Counted from the first letter of the stretch, positions 30,761 through 41,429 are shown. The stretch: DNA of 54,266 nt from Chalciporus piperatus (GCA_038093975.1 JBBPTG010000166.1:1-54266); one strand, 5' to 3'. The notes: generated by a model from the sequence alone, not told the origin. Made by a program: numbers and translations.

Positions 30761-31278
30761 TGAAACGACCCAAAACTCGTATTGAGATCAGGTCTACACT
30801 ATCGCCAAGTGGAGCGGTTTAGAAGAAGAGAATGGAGAACAACTGAGATAGGATGGTTGAGTCTTGGGGAAAGACCAAGTGAACTAAGCTGGGGTTACCA
30901 GCAGTTCCTTGGGGTTTATATACTATCCTAAGTGTTTGTACATGTTTGTATGTACTATAACTAAATAAGGAGTTACCCTGAACCCATGAGAATAGAAGCG
31001 AGATAAGGAGGCTGTGAAGTATAGCCGAGATAGCGGAGATGAAGTACATGAGGTGAAAGGCTGTGGCATAGCCATGCGCAGCACGGAGATTAACTGTCAA
31101 GGTAAGGCAGTGCGTGAGAATGAATATAACCATAAGGGGCGACCGTGCGAAGAGTGAAAGTGAATGAGCACGTGTCTGAAAGATAAGATGAGAGAGATTA
31201 GATAAGATCAAATGGAACGAAACGTTGAAGTCCAGAGAAGTGTCTGTGAAGGTGAGATAACTGTGATGAACCGTAACA
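30761..31278 (-). repeat. 5' LTR of the chromovirus
   Basis: 518 bp, partner of 22104-22620. It contains the minus-strand TATATAAACCC box near 30915-30925. The minus-strand bases that follow it (CTTGAACTAAGC) should hold the primer-binding site, but I cannot match them to a tRNA end with confidence. Confidence 0.92.
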
Positions 31279-31283
31279 TCAGA

Positions 31284-31639
31284 AGCCATAAATGATGACT
31301 ACAGTAAAAGATGTATCACACTATATACTGAGACTACCATCAAAGGATGTATCTAAACTGCAGCATCGCCTGTGTGGTGATAGAACGCTGAGGGAAAGTA
31401 ACAGAGACACGACGCGAGTACAGTAAGAATGATTATGTAACCTCAGACTACCGAAGCAGTAATGAAGTCCCATGAAGAATCAAACAAGAGAACAGACAGG
31501 TGTAAGTCCTACTGGATTGACTGAGGAGAAGAAGTTACAGGCGGGTCCTTATATACGACGAGTAGATGTGATGAGTAAGATAAGACCTCGTAAGCTGACA
31601 GCTAAGACTCGGGTGGCCGCGTGACTCCCAACCGTTACA
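31284..31639 (-). repeat. Right part of an older LTR split by the chromovirus
   Basis: It ends AACCGTTACA at 31639, followed directly by TCCCCCCCTCC, which on the minus strand is a purine-rich tract before a TGTAACGG LTR start. A TATA-like element (CTTATATACG) lies near 31540. The chromovirus target duplication falls at its left side, so the chromovirus jumped into this LTR. The left boundary is not defined. Confidence 0.55.
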
Positions 31640-31671
31640 TCCCCCCCTCCAGCGAGCTCCCTAGCTCGCTC
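31640..31671 (-). promoter_or_regulatory. Polypurine tract and 8-bp hairpin of the older element
   Basis: On the plus strand TCCCCCCCTCC is followed by AGCGAGCT-CCCT-AGCTCGCT, a perfect 8-bp stem with a 4-base loop. The position, just inside the 3' LTR, matches the stem-loops beside the polypurine tracts at 22621 and 33517. Confidence 0.55.
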
Positions 31672-32858
31672 AGTTGATAGCGTTATCGATGTCTCCTGCT
31701 CCTCCATTTTGGGCCAGTCCTTCCGTGCCGAAGTCGACGAGCTCGAACGATCCGACATCAACGGCGTCATCTGTGCCGGTAGCTGGGGCGTCGTGGCCAA
31801 CAGTACTTTTGGTCGCGTCTAATCCGAGATCTTCGGCTGTGACCAGCGGCGCCTCTTCGATGAAGGAATCACCAGGTACAGGTGGAGGTAGGATAGTGGG
31901 CTCAGGAGCTCCACTGAGGAACTGGGCTAAGTCGCCGAACTCGGACAGAGTGTCATGCGACATTGAAGAGTGGATAGATGGAGTATGAGGGGCAATGTCG
32001 AAGGTTTGGGTAGAGCCGGCGGTAATTGCCGAGGCAAGGTTGATCGCCGACTGAGTCGAAGTAGCCGGCCGGCTGCCTTTACTAATGGAATTGTTGGTCC
32101 TCGAAGCGGATGGCTGGTGCGAGGTGCTTGCACGGCCAGGGCTAATGGTCCTCGCCGAGTCGTTTTCGCCCTCGTACTCATCAATCGCCATGTCCCAGTC
32201 TCCACCGTCGTACTCGGTAGCTTCTCCCATTCGCCTCTCGTCGCGGTGGGTCTTCTTCGGCCTCTCTCCTGTGGTTTCGTCCACCACAACCTCGTCGTCT
32301 CTGACCGCCTCCAGGTTTCCTTTCTCCCCTCTCATTACCCAACTCCCATCCTCTCGCTTTCATCGCCCTTTGTTCCGCCTTCGCTTCTTCTCGCTGGAGC
32401 CTCTGTCGGTCCCAGCGGATCTGTTGCATAGCGAAGTGGTTACCAAGGTCATTCACCATGCGTTGTTCGCGAGTCGTCGACGATGCGTCGGGGATCCGAT
32501 CCCAGAATACGGACGGCGTCGGCTCTCCGTAGTCCTCGCTGAACAGGCTACGCCCACTATGATCGGTTGTGGAGAAGCGATAGATGGGGTGGTCCTCGTC
32601 ATTGAACGCTAGGGCGATGGTAAGGTAGCCCAGAGGTTCGACGGGAAGGGGCTGGGAGCACGCGCGGTTTCGGATCGCAGCGCTGTGTTCCAAGCATTTT
32701 ATCAGCTGATCTTTAGTGACGTATACCTTCGAGCTGGTGAAGGCATCATCATAAACGACGAAGTCCTCTCCCACTCGGGTAAAGTGCCTCAAGCGGTGTC
32801 GAGGAGTGGTCTGAGCGGAATATGTATGTCCACGCAGACGAGGATTAGGGCGAGCCAT
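31670..32858 (-). pseudogene. ORF of the older LTR element, one frameshift
   Basis: Two overlapping minus-strand frames: 32858-32181 (start MARPNPRLRGHTYSAQ) and 32335-31670. They read as one protein if a single frameshift near 32340-32370 is allowed. The first half contains EDFVVYDDAFTSSKVYV and YLTIALAFNDEDHPIY, then an Arg/Glu/Ala-rich helix. The second half is acidic and Ser/Thr-rich. The family is not recognised. The stop lies 30 bp from the older LTR, so this is a 3'-proximal accessory ORF of that element. Its upstream side is cut by the LTR beginning at 32902. Confidence 0.45.
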
Positions 32859-32901
32859 TGGAAAGGTAGTAGGTTTCGAGTCGCACGGGGTGGCACGATG
32901 G

Positions 32902-33516
32902 TGAAACGACTCAACTCAATCAAGAGCTAGCGCTATCATCAGACAACATGCCCTAGCGAAACCACATCAACTCAGTAACTAGAGCTGAGGATCAGACTAG
33001 GCAAGCAGGAGCGCTTGGCCCATGAAGTTCAAGAAGAGGAAACTCCAGGAGAACAAGACTGGAGAGCCAGTGCTTGTCAACCCGGGTTTATATACTATTG
33101 ACAGTGTTTGTACATGTTGTGGCTAAACCTTAACTATATGACTAGTAAACCTTAACTATATAACTAGGTATGACTAGATATGAGTCATGGCGAGTAACAG
33201 CCAATAGCGTATATGACTAGGAAGCGAGATGAGTCAGCGTGAGTCAGTATGAGTCACGGTGAGTCATAATGAGTCAATAAGAGTCTGAGTCATGGTGACT
33301 CGGTATGAGTCATGGACAGTGGGGAAGATGCACAGCCACGCACAGCCACGTTACGTAAGCGAAAGGCTAGACCTAGCTGATGTCAGCAGGTCACGTGATG
33401 TGATCTTGATAAGATAAGATAACAGAAAAGGGAGAGAAAGCGACTAAGTGCAAAAGTGAAAGAGAAACGTAGTAAGTGTAGGAAAGACTAGGATAAGGAA
33501 CTGAGCGTTCGTAACA
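32902..33516 (-). repeat. 3' LTR of the gag-less element
   Basis: Plus-strand ends TGAAACGACTC...TTCGTAACA. It carries a TATATAAACCCGGG box on the minus strand near 33090-33100 and the TGAGTCA array at 33181-33312. The same sequence is found at 37048-37672. Confidence 0.9.
33181..33312. promoter_or_regulatory. Phased array of eight TGAGTCA (AP-1/Gcn4-type) sites
   Basis: Exact TGAGTCA heptamers start at 33181, 33230, 33240, 33250, 33260, 33270, 33286 and 33306. Five of them are spaced by exactly 10 bp, one DNA turn, so they face the same side of the helix. TGASTCA is the binding site of Gcn4/Cpc1/AP-1-class bZIP factors. The array lies ~90-220 bp upstream of the minus-strand TATA box in U3, where an enhancer would be expected. 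The second LTR has the same array from 37327. Confidence 0.75.
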
Positions 33517-33527
33517 CTACCTCCTCT

Positions 33528-33794
33528 CTATGGATCGTATTCCAGACGATCAAGACCTTGCAAAGATATCAACCTGTGAAGAAGCACGAACATTGTGCAA
33601 TGAACGGCGATGATGATGATGATATCGAGAATCATGATGATGGGGACGGGTGGTAGGATTCTCAGAATCCGGAATTGGGATAGTTGAAATGCAAAACAGC
33701 ATGTGATGATGACAACGTATCTGCGAGTGCGAGCATTGCGATAGTTGCGAGCGATGACATTGCGAACGACAGCGGCGAAGGCGTGTGAGTTCAT
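33528..33794 (-). CDS. Small hydrophobic ORF beside the 3' LTR
   Basis: 88 aa from MNSHAFAAVVRNVIARNY. A basic N-terminal third (RNYRNARTRRY) is followed by two hydrophobic stretches (VVIITCCFAFQL and VPIIMILDIIIIIAV), then a polar end. Only ~11 bp separate its end from the LTR. It is the only plausible coding unit of this element and matches in position and character the 156-aa membrane ORF of the chromovirus. Sequence similarity between the two is not obvious. Confidence 0.45.
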   Translation of the reverse strand: MNSHAFAAVVRNVIARNYRNARTRRYVVIITCCFAFQLSQFRILRILPPVPIIMILDIIIIIAVHCTMFVLLHRLISLQGLDRLEYDP

Positions 33795-34639
33795 TGTGAT
33801 GATTGTTTCAATGATGGATGTGAATGGAGAGCAAGAGCGTAAAACATCACTCTTTATACCTTTTCGGTTCTCGGCACGGTTTCCAATCAATTGATGTTTT
33901 CATCGTCAGTCTGACTCGATCGACTGTCATGCAGTTGCAATTGTGACTCGAATAGAATTCTGAGTCATGCTGTGTAAGCGCAGTGCGGACGGATGTGTAT
34001 CGTGGGAAATTCTAATTGCATCCAGTGCAATGTCAAGAATAGACCTTGGTTTTCACGTGCGAGTATATTTCGCATAGCTTTCAATGCGCAAGGCATTTCA
34101 GGTTTTGACCTTGTAAGCATGAATCAACGATGTAATTCACCTTGTGTTCGTCATGGGATATGGAAGCTTCAAGCGTACAGCGTTCCGACCAATCAGATTT
34201 GCGATTGCGTAAGGTTCTAACCTTGTAAGAAAGGTTTCCTTGGATTGTATCAACACGTTTCTCGAGTGTGTCAATGAGAATTGCAGCAGCGAGTGCTAAA
34301 GCGAGTGGTGATGAGCGTGAAGATTGTGAAATCCTCAGAAATGCGCGTTCTCGGTAGAGATTTGGATTCTTCAAGCGACTGCAGCTTGGAATTTGGGCGA
34401 GAGAAAGAGATTTTGAGCGAAGAAAATGATTATGGTTAACACCATTATTGTTCGTACCCTTGGTACTCTCTTGTACTCTTCACACTAGCGTGTTCATAGT
34501 GTGTCACTTGTCGTAACACCTGTCGTAACACTTGTGTCATTGCCATAACACTTTGTGTTCCTTGTGTCACTCTCGTTCCATTGGTGTTCATTGGTAACAC
34601 ATCTTCGTGTGCATTCCCGCAACACTTCATCGTGTCACT

Positions 34640-37047
34640 ACCATTCCACTACCTCCTCTCTTTGGTTTGGATTCCAGACAAACCCTACGGAGAACCAGAC
34701 CCTACGGTGAACCCACAGAGGAACTCTATGGTTCTTTGGCCCGGTCGGCCTTCTCGATACTCGATGGAAGTAGGAGTTTCATGTGGTCTTGACAATCCCC
34801 CCGGTAAAAAAAAATTCACGGTTTCTGTAGGTTTCTTCACAGATAACCGAAACGACGAGTGGTTTGGGATTGTTCGAGCGATGAGCGACAACAGCTCAAT
34901 GGAATTCGATTCCATACTTCGAGTGCTTGAGACAGCAGTGAGGGTTGATAGCGATGAGCGAAAGCAGCTCAATAGATTTGGATCCTAGACAATGCTATTC
35001 AAGTAGCAATGAGCGGAAGCAGCTCTGTGGGTTTGGATTCCAGACTACTCGGATTTCATGCGCGTGGCAGCGGTGTGCGCAAAGCAACGAGCGAAAACAG
35101 CTCGACGAATTTGGATTCCAGACAGCGGGCGGCAAGAGTTTTGGATTCCAAACACGTTCAGGGATAACACCTCAGTAGGATAGACACTAGTGATAGCGTT
35201 CTTGACGCGATGTGTCGGTGACAACGATGATAAAGTCATAAAGCTGTCTTTCAAGCTTGCTGACGACGATAGGGACAAGGGAGATATGCGGTAACAGCAT
35301 ACGAGCGAGTTTCAAGCTTTCAGTGATGTCCGTGAGGGACAATGTCTTGACTGGTAAACACAGTGTTCCGTTCCACTCGATGGAAGGGGTAAAAACGCGA
35401 CACGGAGTACGATGATGTTCGTCATCATGAGGTGTTCGACAGTTGTTAACTCAACGAAAGCAGTTGAAGTGTCGTGAACGCGGTAAACAGAAAATCAAGT
35501 ATCCAGTTCCACTCGATGGAAGGACAGAGGACGCGGCACGCTCATAGGCGGCGGGATTGCTCGACAAGTAGATACCTACTGTCAGCGATGACAAGGCGCG
35601 AAAACAGCGCAGGTACCCACTTGCGATCGACAGTTGAGTGGCGTACTGGTGACGAGACGACTAAACGATAACGATAAAGTCGTAAAGCTATCTTTCAAGC
35701 TTGTAGATGTCGAGGGAGACGAAGTCGAGCGGCGGCGGCTCTTGCACGTGAGTTGCGATAACTCAGGGTATTGATCTTCTAAGTACTGCTAGAGTACTGC
35801 ATGTTGATTGTCCAAACCGGTATAGAAGACCAAGTGAGGTTCAACAGATCGTGAAGCTATCTTTCAGGCTTCGCGGGTGACGGCGGCGAAATGCGCAACA
35901 GAGGTAGACACTCTAGTTGCAGGGGAATAGTTGCAGAGCAACGGTGACGATGTACACGGTAGAGGTAGACACTCTAGCAGAGTCGCGAGACAGCGACGAC
36001 GATGTACGCAGATAGGGATGTGGGGTGACGACAACGACGAATGGGTAACAGAAACTGGGCACTAAATGCTGACCCATGAGAAATGAAAAGCCAGAAGGCG
36101 AATTCGTGACGTCAACAGGTGATCACGCAAACCTGGATCATGTGTACACGCAAAGGCTATTGGTAATACCCAAGCGATCTCCAATGATCAAAGAGCCCCT
36201 TGTGCACTATGGGGAACAGCAACATTATCCCGTTTAGAACGGTGGACAGCCGTATATGCAGCAGTGGGAACAGAGTTGCTTTCTCCGAGCGTGTCACGTA
36301 CGCCAACGGTCAAACGACCAACTCTTTAGCCCTAGAGTCCGGGCAGTGTGATCAAGTTTATCCAAGTGTCATGACGCAGTCATCAACACTCGGTAGTGAC
36401 TCTTTAGCTCACGACCAAAGCTAGGTAGGTCTGAGTATGTGGCGACGATGACGACATGTTGCGGACGCAGCAACAGTGATGTCGATATGAGCTGGCTAGC
36501 AGCCTCGACAGTGACAAGGATGGTGAGCGCGACGACAGCGCAATAGACGACAGAGGTAAGCACTCTGCTAAGGTTGTAACACGGTGATGACGTACTGTTG
36601 CGATAGCAGCAACGATGAGCTCGATCTCGATGAGCATGTACGCGGACGATGGCGACGAGCTGACTGGCAGGCTCGACGATGTTGACAATGATGAGCTGAC
36701 TTGCAAGCTCGACGATGACGACGACAATGACGTCGGATTTGCTGACCGAGTTATCTTCAGCGATGAGGACGATGGTGAGCTGGCTGGCAGACTCAACGCG
36801 GACGACGATATGATTTGCTGACCTAGTTATCTTCAGCGACGACGAAGCACGTTTCTCGATTGTGCTGGTACCCACTTGCGACGACGGTGAAGTGGCATAC
36901 GATGGTGAGCTGACTAGCAGCAACGATGGCGAGGCGCGAACAAGCAGCGCAGGTACCCACTTGCTACGACGGTGCAGATGGCGTACAACGAGTGCGGCAG
37001 TGACGAGACACTGAGGCAGAGAGGATTAATAAGAAGTCTTGTTCTAA
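34640..37047. repeat. Degenerate repeats of the gag-less element
   Basis: 34640-35170 holds several ~60-bp units built from GAGCGAAAGCAGCTC and TTTGGATTCCAGAC. The first follows a second polypurine-like stretch CACTACCTCCTCTCT at about 34643, a duplicate of the one at 33516. 35200-35900 repeats AAGCTATCTTTCAAGCTT and neighbouring words. 36430-36990 repeats GGTACCCACTTGC and GAGCTGACTAGCAG-like words with GACGACGA runs. The short ORFs here change frame between repeats and are not called. Confidence 0.7.
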
Positions 37048-37672
37048 TGAAACGACTCAACTCAATCAAGAGCTAGCGCTATCATCAGACAACATGCCCT
37101 AGCGAAACCACATCAACTCAGTAACTAGAGCTGAGGATCAGACTAGGCAAGCAGGAGCGCTTGGCCCATGAAGTTCAAGAAGAGGAAACTCCAGGAGAAC
37201 AAGACTGGGGAGCCAGTGCTTGTCAACCCGGGTTTATATACTATTGACAGTGTTTGTACATGTTGTGGCTAAACCTTAACTATATGACTAGTAAACCTTA
37301 ACTATATAACTAGGTATGACTAGATATGAGTCATGGCGAGTAACAGCCAATAGCGTATATGACTAGGAAGCGAGATGAGTCAGCGTGAGTCAGTATGAGT
37401 CACGGTGAGTCATAATGAGTCAATAAGAGTCTGAGTCATGGTGACTCGGTATGAGTCATGGACAGTGGGGAAGATGCACAGCCACGCACAGCCACGTTAC
37501 GTAAGCGAAAGGCTAGACCTAGCTGATGTCAGCAGGTCACGTGATGTGATCTTGATAAGATAAGATAACAGAAAAGGGAGAGAAAGCGACTAAGTCCAAA
37601 AGTGAAAGAGAAACGTAGTAAGCGTAGTGAAGTGTAGGAAAGACTAGGATAAGGAACTGAGCGTTCGTAACA
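37048..37672 (-). repeat. 5' LTR of the gag-less element
   Basis: 625 bp, partner of 32902-33516. The TGAGTCA array recurs from 37327 with the same 10-bp steps. Its outer end (37672) cuts the 5' part of the plus-strand gene whose exons resume at 37792. Confidence 0.9.
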
Positions 37673-37791
37673 CCTTCTTGAGTCCGGTGACAAATCTCTG
37701 TGCAAAGACCGATGATTCAAAATCACAGTGCTTCTGAACTTCACAGCCAATCTCCTCGAGCTAACCCGCCACTAATCCGACTTCTTACTAG

Positions 37792-38640
37792 ATTGCCCTG
37801 ATGCATCCGGCGAGGCTCCGCAGAGGCGCAAGAGGCACTCGATCTCAAACTTGAAGGGCCCCATCACAATGGTAAGCTTCTCTTACAATCATTTAGTATA
37901 GAATCCTTCTAGAAATCGGGCGTCTGATCTCTGATCTCCGCTCCTATGGTTCACAGAAGTATTAAATGGTGTGCCGCGCCTGCCTTTCCACCACGATTAC
38001 CACCCAGTCCCACCGGTATGATGTCGTCCACTCAGCCCAACCAACCCGACAATGCAGAAGGAGAGCCACAAGTCCTTCACCTCAGCGTTCCATCGGCTGC
38101 CGTACTGCGGGCATGCAATATCGGGTTCTATCAGGCGCAAGGTGTTGAAATGGTGTGAAGTATTCGCCACTTGCTGATGTTAGTGCTGACGAGGTGGTCA
38201 CGATAAGGAATTCCGGCTGCGTATTCAACCAAGGCAAAGGCCCAGCGAACACAGCATTACGATTTCGTCCGACGATATCATCGTAGACCCCTTGGAGGAC
38301 GCGAAGCCCGAGGATGGTGTTGCCGCTGATTCCGAAGCCACCTACAACACGGAAACGCATGTAAGTAAACTTGCGTTTCTTTCCTCTGTCCCAAAACTCA
38401 CTCAGCAGTCACTGGCACAGACCACCACTGGTGAGGCCGCTGCTGACGGGAACACATCCTCAGAGACTATGACACGTGTAAGCGAGTGTTCAGTTCTCAT
38501 TTCCAAACCAAGTACATTGATTTAATAGACTCGTTCCGGAGGAAGGACTCGAGCGATAGCGCGTTCGCGCGAGACACGGTCCCCAACAGCCGGACCCAGT
38601 GCCCGCAGTCTCGGAAAGCGTCGTAGGATGTCGAGGGATT
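37792..38640 (+). pseudogene. Hypothetical gene, 5' end removed by LTR
   Basis: Plus-strand exons in order: DCPDASGEAPQRRKRHS (37792-37871); MVCRACLSTTITTQSHRYDVVH (from 37957); about 38199-38359, with DKEFRLRIQPRQRPSEHSIT; then SLAQTTTGEAAADGN; then a last exon from ~38529 with a very basic end, RSLGKRRRMSRD then stop. The later introns are clean GT...AG. The first join gives an in-frame TAA at 37963-37965, and the frame around 38050-38190 is unclear, so the gene is probably dead. The CRAC pair suggests one half of a small zinc motif. The basic tail suggests a nuclear protein. The family is not identified. Confidence 0.45.
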
Positions 38641-39880
38641 AGTTCAAGTTGGCATGCTCGCTCCAAATCTTACCATGTATCTTGGCTATCACAATAAAGC
38701 TTGATTCAACATGTCTCTGGCACACACATGAGTGAATACTGTTAGCTAGCATACTAAAAGTGATGGAAAAGCGAGGGGAAAATCCCCCGACACGACACAA
38801 GCCAATAGTACAGCCGCGTGCGGCGAAGGAAGACGTGCACAGCATGTAAATTTTCGCAACATATCGAAACATAGATAGGTATCATTTGAATGTTACGGAG
38901 GCTCTGGCAGCTGATGAGGCGGAGGTGTACCTACATTGTCCCACAGAGGCTTCAAACTACTACACAATTCAAGTAGCAAAGATATATCTAGGAGGCCTGG
39001 CAGAGCCTCCTGAAGGATGCTCGAAGACAACTCGAAGAGGTCATGCTACTATATTCGGACTATAGGTGAGGCGAGAGAGGGATGTCTAGCCTTACAGGAC
39101 ATATACACTCCACTTAATAAACCACCCTCAAAGGTCCTAATCACCTCCGAAAAGTGCTGCCTAAGGTGTAGTATAGGATTTGGATTGGCTTGTGCGCCGT
39201 TTGCTGCAGTTGCAGCTCCACCTGCTGTCGCCCCTAGGTCATCATTGGGGGGGTTCTTGGCGGCTCTCTGAACCCCCTCTCTGACCGTGGGGAGTCTCGA
39301 ACCAGTACCGTGTCTCAGACCGTCTGTTGTGGGGTGCCCGGAGGCGGTGATGTTATAAATTTCGGTGATCGGTTCTACTGGGTTCCACCGCCCGATCGCT
39401 AAGTGGGTCAGGGGGACATGTCCCGGTCTCCCGCGGAGGATTTATGTCAGTTCACTTAACGAGGTTGGCACAGACCATTGCCTTGTTAATTACCTGACTT
39501 CGCCACAAAGGCACGGAAGTCCTTGACCTAAATAGGTCTCCGCTTGTGTTTGGGTGCTGCTATGCTTTCCTGTCCCACGTACGGTCAGTATATGTGGGCA
39601 TGCAGTTGTTCCTTAAGACTTCACCCAGTGTCTTAGTGTGTTTTCCTGATTGTCGTGATCCGGAGTCCTCTGTGTGGTCCGTTATGTCAGTCAGGTATGT
39701 TGGGTAAAACATTATGCATTGGCATCGTGGATATAACATAGTAAGAGATGGGAGGGGTTACGACTGAGGGGGGATTGTGGTATAGCACATAGAGGTACCG
39801 AGGGGGATTGCGTAGCGGTTGTTATTTACGTATGGTTCGGGTATGATAACATTACCGCTTCCGTAGTTCACCTGACGCCC
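38641..39880. other. Gene-free stretch, possible LINE 3' part
   Basis: No convincing coding exon. On the minus strand this follows the LINE-type ORF1 and is where ORF2 would start, but no endonuclease or reverse transcriptase is present, so a large deletion is likely. The short ORFs on both strands lack features. Confidence 0.4.
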
Positions 39881-39881
39881 A

Positions 39882-41410
39882 TCACCTGCGTTGGTTCCTG
39901 GACCGGCGGGCGCCGTTCTGTTGGTTTGCGGCAGATGGGTTGATCTTGGGTCCTTGCCAGCCTTCGAGGGCCGGGAAGGGGCATAGGCCCCGGGGGTGGG
40001 TGAAACAGTGGCAGATTTGGCATTGGCGGATAAGCCCCACCTTGCCCGTGCCGAGGAGGGGGTCAGAGTACTGGATGGATTCAAAGAGGTCACGTAGGCG
40101 TTGCCAGATCTTGGGCTCCTCCGTGGGGAGGACCGCGAAGACGTTAAAACGCGGTGTCGAGATGTTACCTGCGATCTTCATCTCGAGGAGCTCTACCTTT
40201 AGGTTAAGGTTGATGGTGTCAAATGACTTGGCTAGCCATTCGAGCTGCCTATACTCCGGGAGCTCGGCGGGGAAGTTTGGGTCTGTTGTGATGATGTCCG
40301 TGTACTTATCGTAGATGTGGTCCTGGTTCCAGGTCTGGAGTATGACGTGGCGGATCTTCGACGCGTCCTTCGTGATGAAGTGGTCAAGAGGGAAGAGGAA
40401 TGTTGGGAGGTTTGGGAAGAAGGGGAAGATCTCGAAGGTTATGGCTGGGGTTGACCAAACACGGGTGTTGAGCAACAGGTCGTGCACGCTAGGCGGGACG
40501 TCGTACACCAGGAAGGTTCCTGGTGCCGATTTGGCGTTCTGGGCACGCGGGGGCGGAGCGATCTGTATCTCGGTTGACCCCTCGTGTTGGAGGTCATAGG
40601 CGATTCCGGCGATAATGTTGCGCATGTTGCTGATGATGACTTGAGTTCTCTCCGGGGTAGTGGTATCCGCGTCATGGTCAAAGATGCGGGCGAGGAGCTT
40701 GGGGGTTATGACTCCGTTCTCCCACACTGCGATGGCGGCCGCGTCGATGTTATCGAGGAGCTGGGTGCTCTGGCGGAAGTGGGTGAGGGGGAACCCGTTG
40801 ATTGGTCTGGGGGTGTGAAGCGGGAAGGCCCCAGGACGTGGGGTCAGGGCCTGGTTGAGGGCCCTGTTCCGGTTCTCCGCTGCTGCCTCGAAATGGGCCT
40901 GGAGACGTGATGTGATGCTTACGGGGGTTTGGGGGACAAAGGTGGGGGGGCTTGGCGTTGCCTCCACCATCATCATCGCCGCCACTCGAGCCTGGCTCAT
41001 GGTTGGTGGTGGCGGCGAGAGGGGTGGGGCGGGTGCCACTGCCTGCTCAGTAGGGGTGTCGCTGGGTATGGCAGGGCGGGCCTTCTTTGTGATCGTAGGT
41101 AAAGTGAGTGTGGGTGCAGCTTGTGGTGCGGGTGTGGGCGTATCATCCCTGAAGGGGTCTGGGGACGTCCTCGCGGGCTGAGTGAGGGGCAAGGGAGTGA
41201 GGTGGTCACCGGGGGAGGTCTCCATGAGATCGTCTGGGGGGGCAATGGGGGCAAAGCGGTTGGAGGATCTGGTTGACCTGAGGCGCTTTCTGGTAGCTGG
41301 GGGGGGGGTGTTAGTGAGTGTGATGGTTGGGTTGTGGTCTCTTTACCTGGGGCGTCTAGATCTTTGATATCCGTTGGGATGTCCTCTTTTCCGCTTTTCG
41401 CGATCGTCAT
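39882..41410 (-). CDS. LINE-type ORF1 with CCHC knuckle, intron-containing
   Basis: Start MTIAKSGKEDIPTDIKD at 41410. A GTAAAG...C-run-CAG intron (about 41347-41299) joins DAP to ATRKRLRSTRSSNRFAP and leads in frame into the long exon ending at 39882. The N-terminal ~150 residues are proline/threonine-rich. A helical middle follows (HFRQSTQLLDNIDAAAIAVW), then a fold with FPFFPNLPTFLFPLDHF. Near the C-terminus is CQICHCFTHPRGLC, a CX2CX4HX4C zinc knuckle. From memory this matches ORF1 (RNA-binding) proteins of basidiomycete non-LTR retrotransposons. No ORF2 follows. A spliced ORF1 is odd for a LINE, so it could be a domesticated copy. Confidence 0.6.
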
Positions 41411-41429
41411 GGGGAGGTGACTTAAGGAG

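Larger units (their letters stand above)
22104..31278 (-). mobile_element. Full-length Ty3/gypsy chromovirus with TSD TCAGA
   Basis: Two LTRs (22104-22620 and 30761-31278) differing by roughly a dozen bases by eye, flanked by the 5-bp duplication TCAGA (22099-22103 and 31279-31283). Minus-strand order: 5' LTR, accessory ORF, gag, pol (protease, reverse transcriptase, RNase H, integrase, chromodomain), small membrane-protein ORF, purine-rich tract, 3' LTR. The only break in pol is DNA transposon C (24844-26503). Without it and one AA copy the frame is continuous. This is the most complete element in the window and probably young. Confidence 0.92.
32902..37672 (-). mobile_element. LTR element without gag-pol (LARD-like)
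   Basis: Near-identical LTRs at 32902-33516 (615 bp) and 37048-37672 (625 bp; a short GTAGTGAAGT-type insertion distinguishes them) enclose 3.5 kb with no protease, polymerase or integrase. A polypurine tract (minus AGAGAGGAGGTAG) next to the left LTR gives minus-strand polarity. The interior is mostly degenerate tandem repeats. The flanking pentamers (GATGG on the left, CCTTC on the right) do not match, so either the duplication has mutated or the two LTRs were brought together by recombination. Mobilisation would need enzymes from another element. Confidence 0.75.

Noticed and set aside
34445..35671. Cluster of 60-135 aa ORFs inside the gag-less LTR element
   Set aside because: No conserved motifs, overlapping on both strands, within degenerate tandem repeats.
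36430..36980. Overlapping ORFs of 60-184 aa with Ser/Val/Asp repeats
   Set aside because: They lie in GACGACGA-type repeats of the gag-less LTR element and change frame between repeats.
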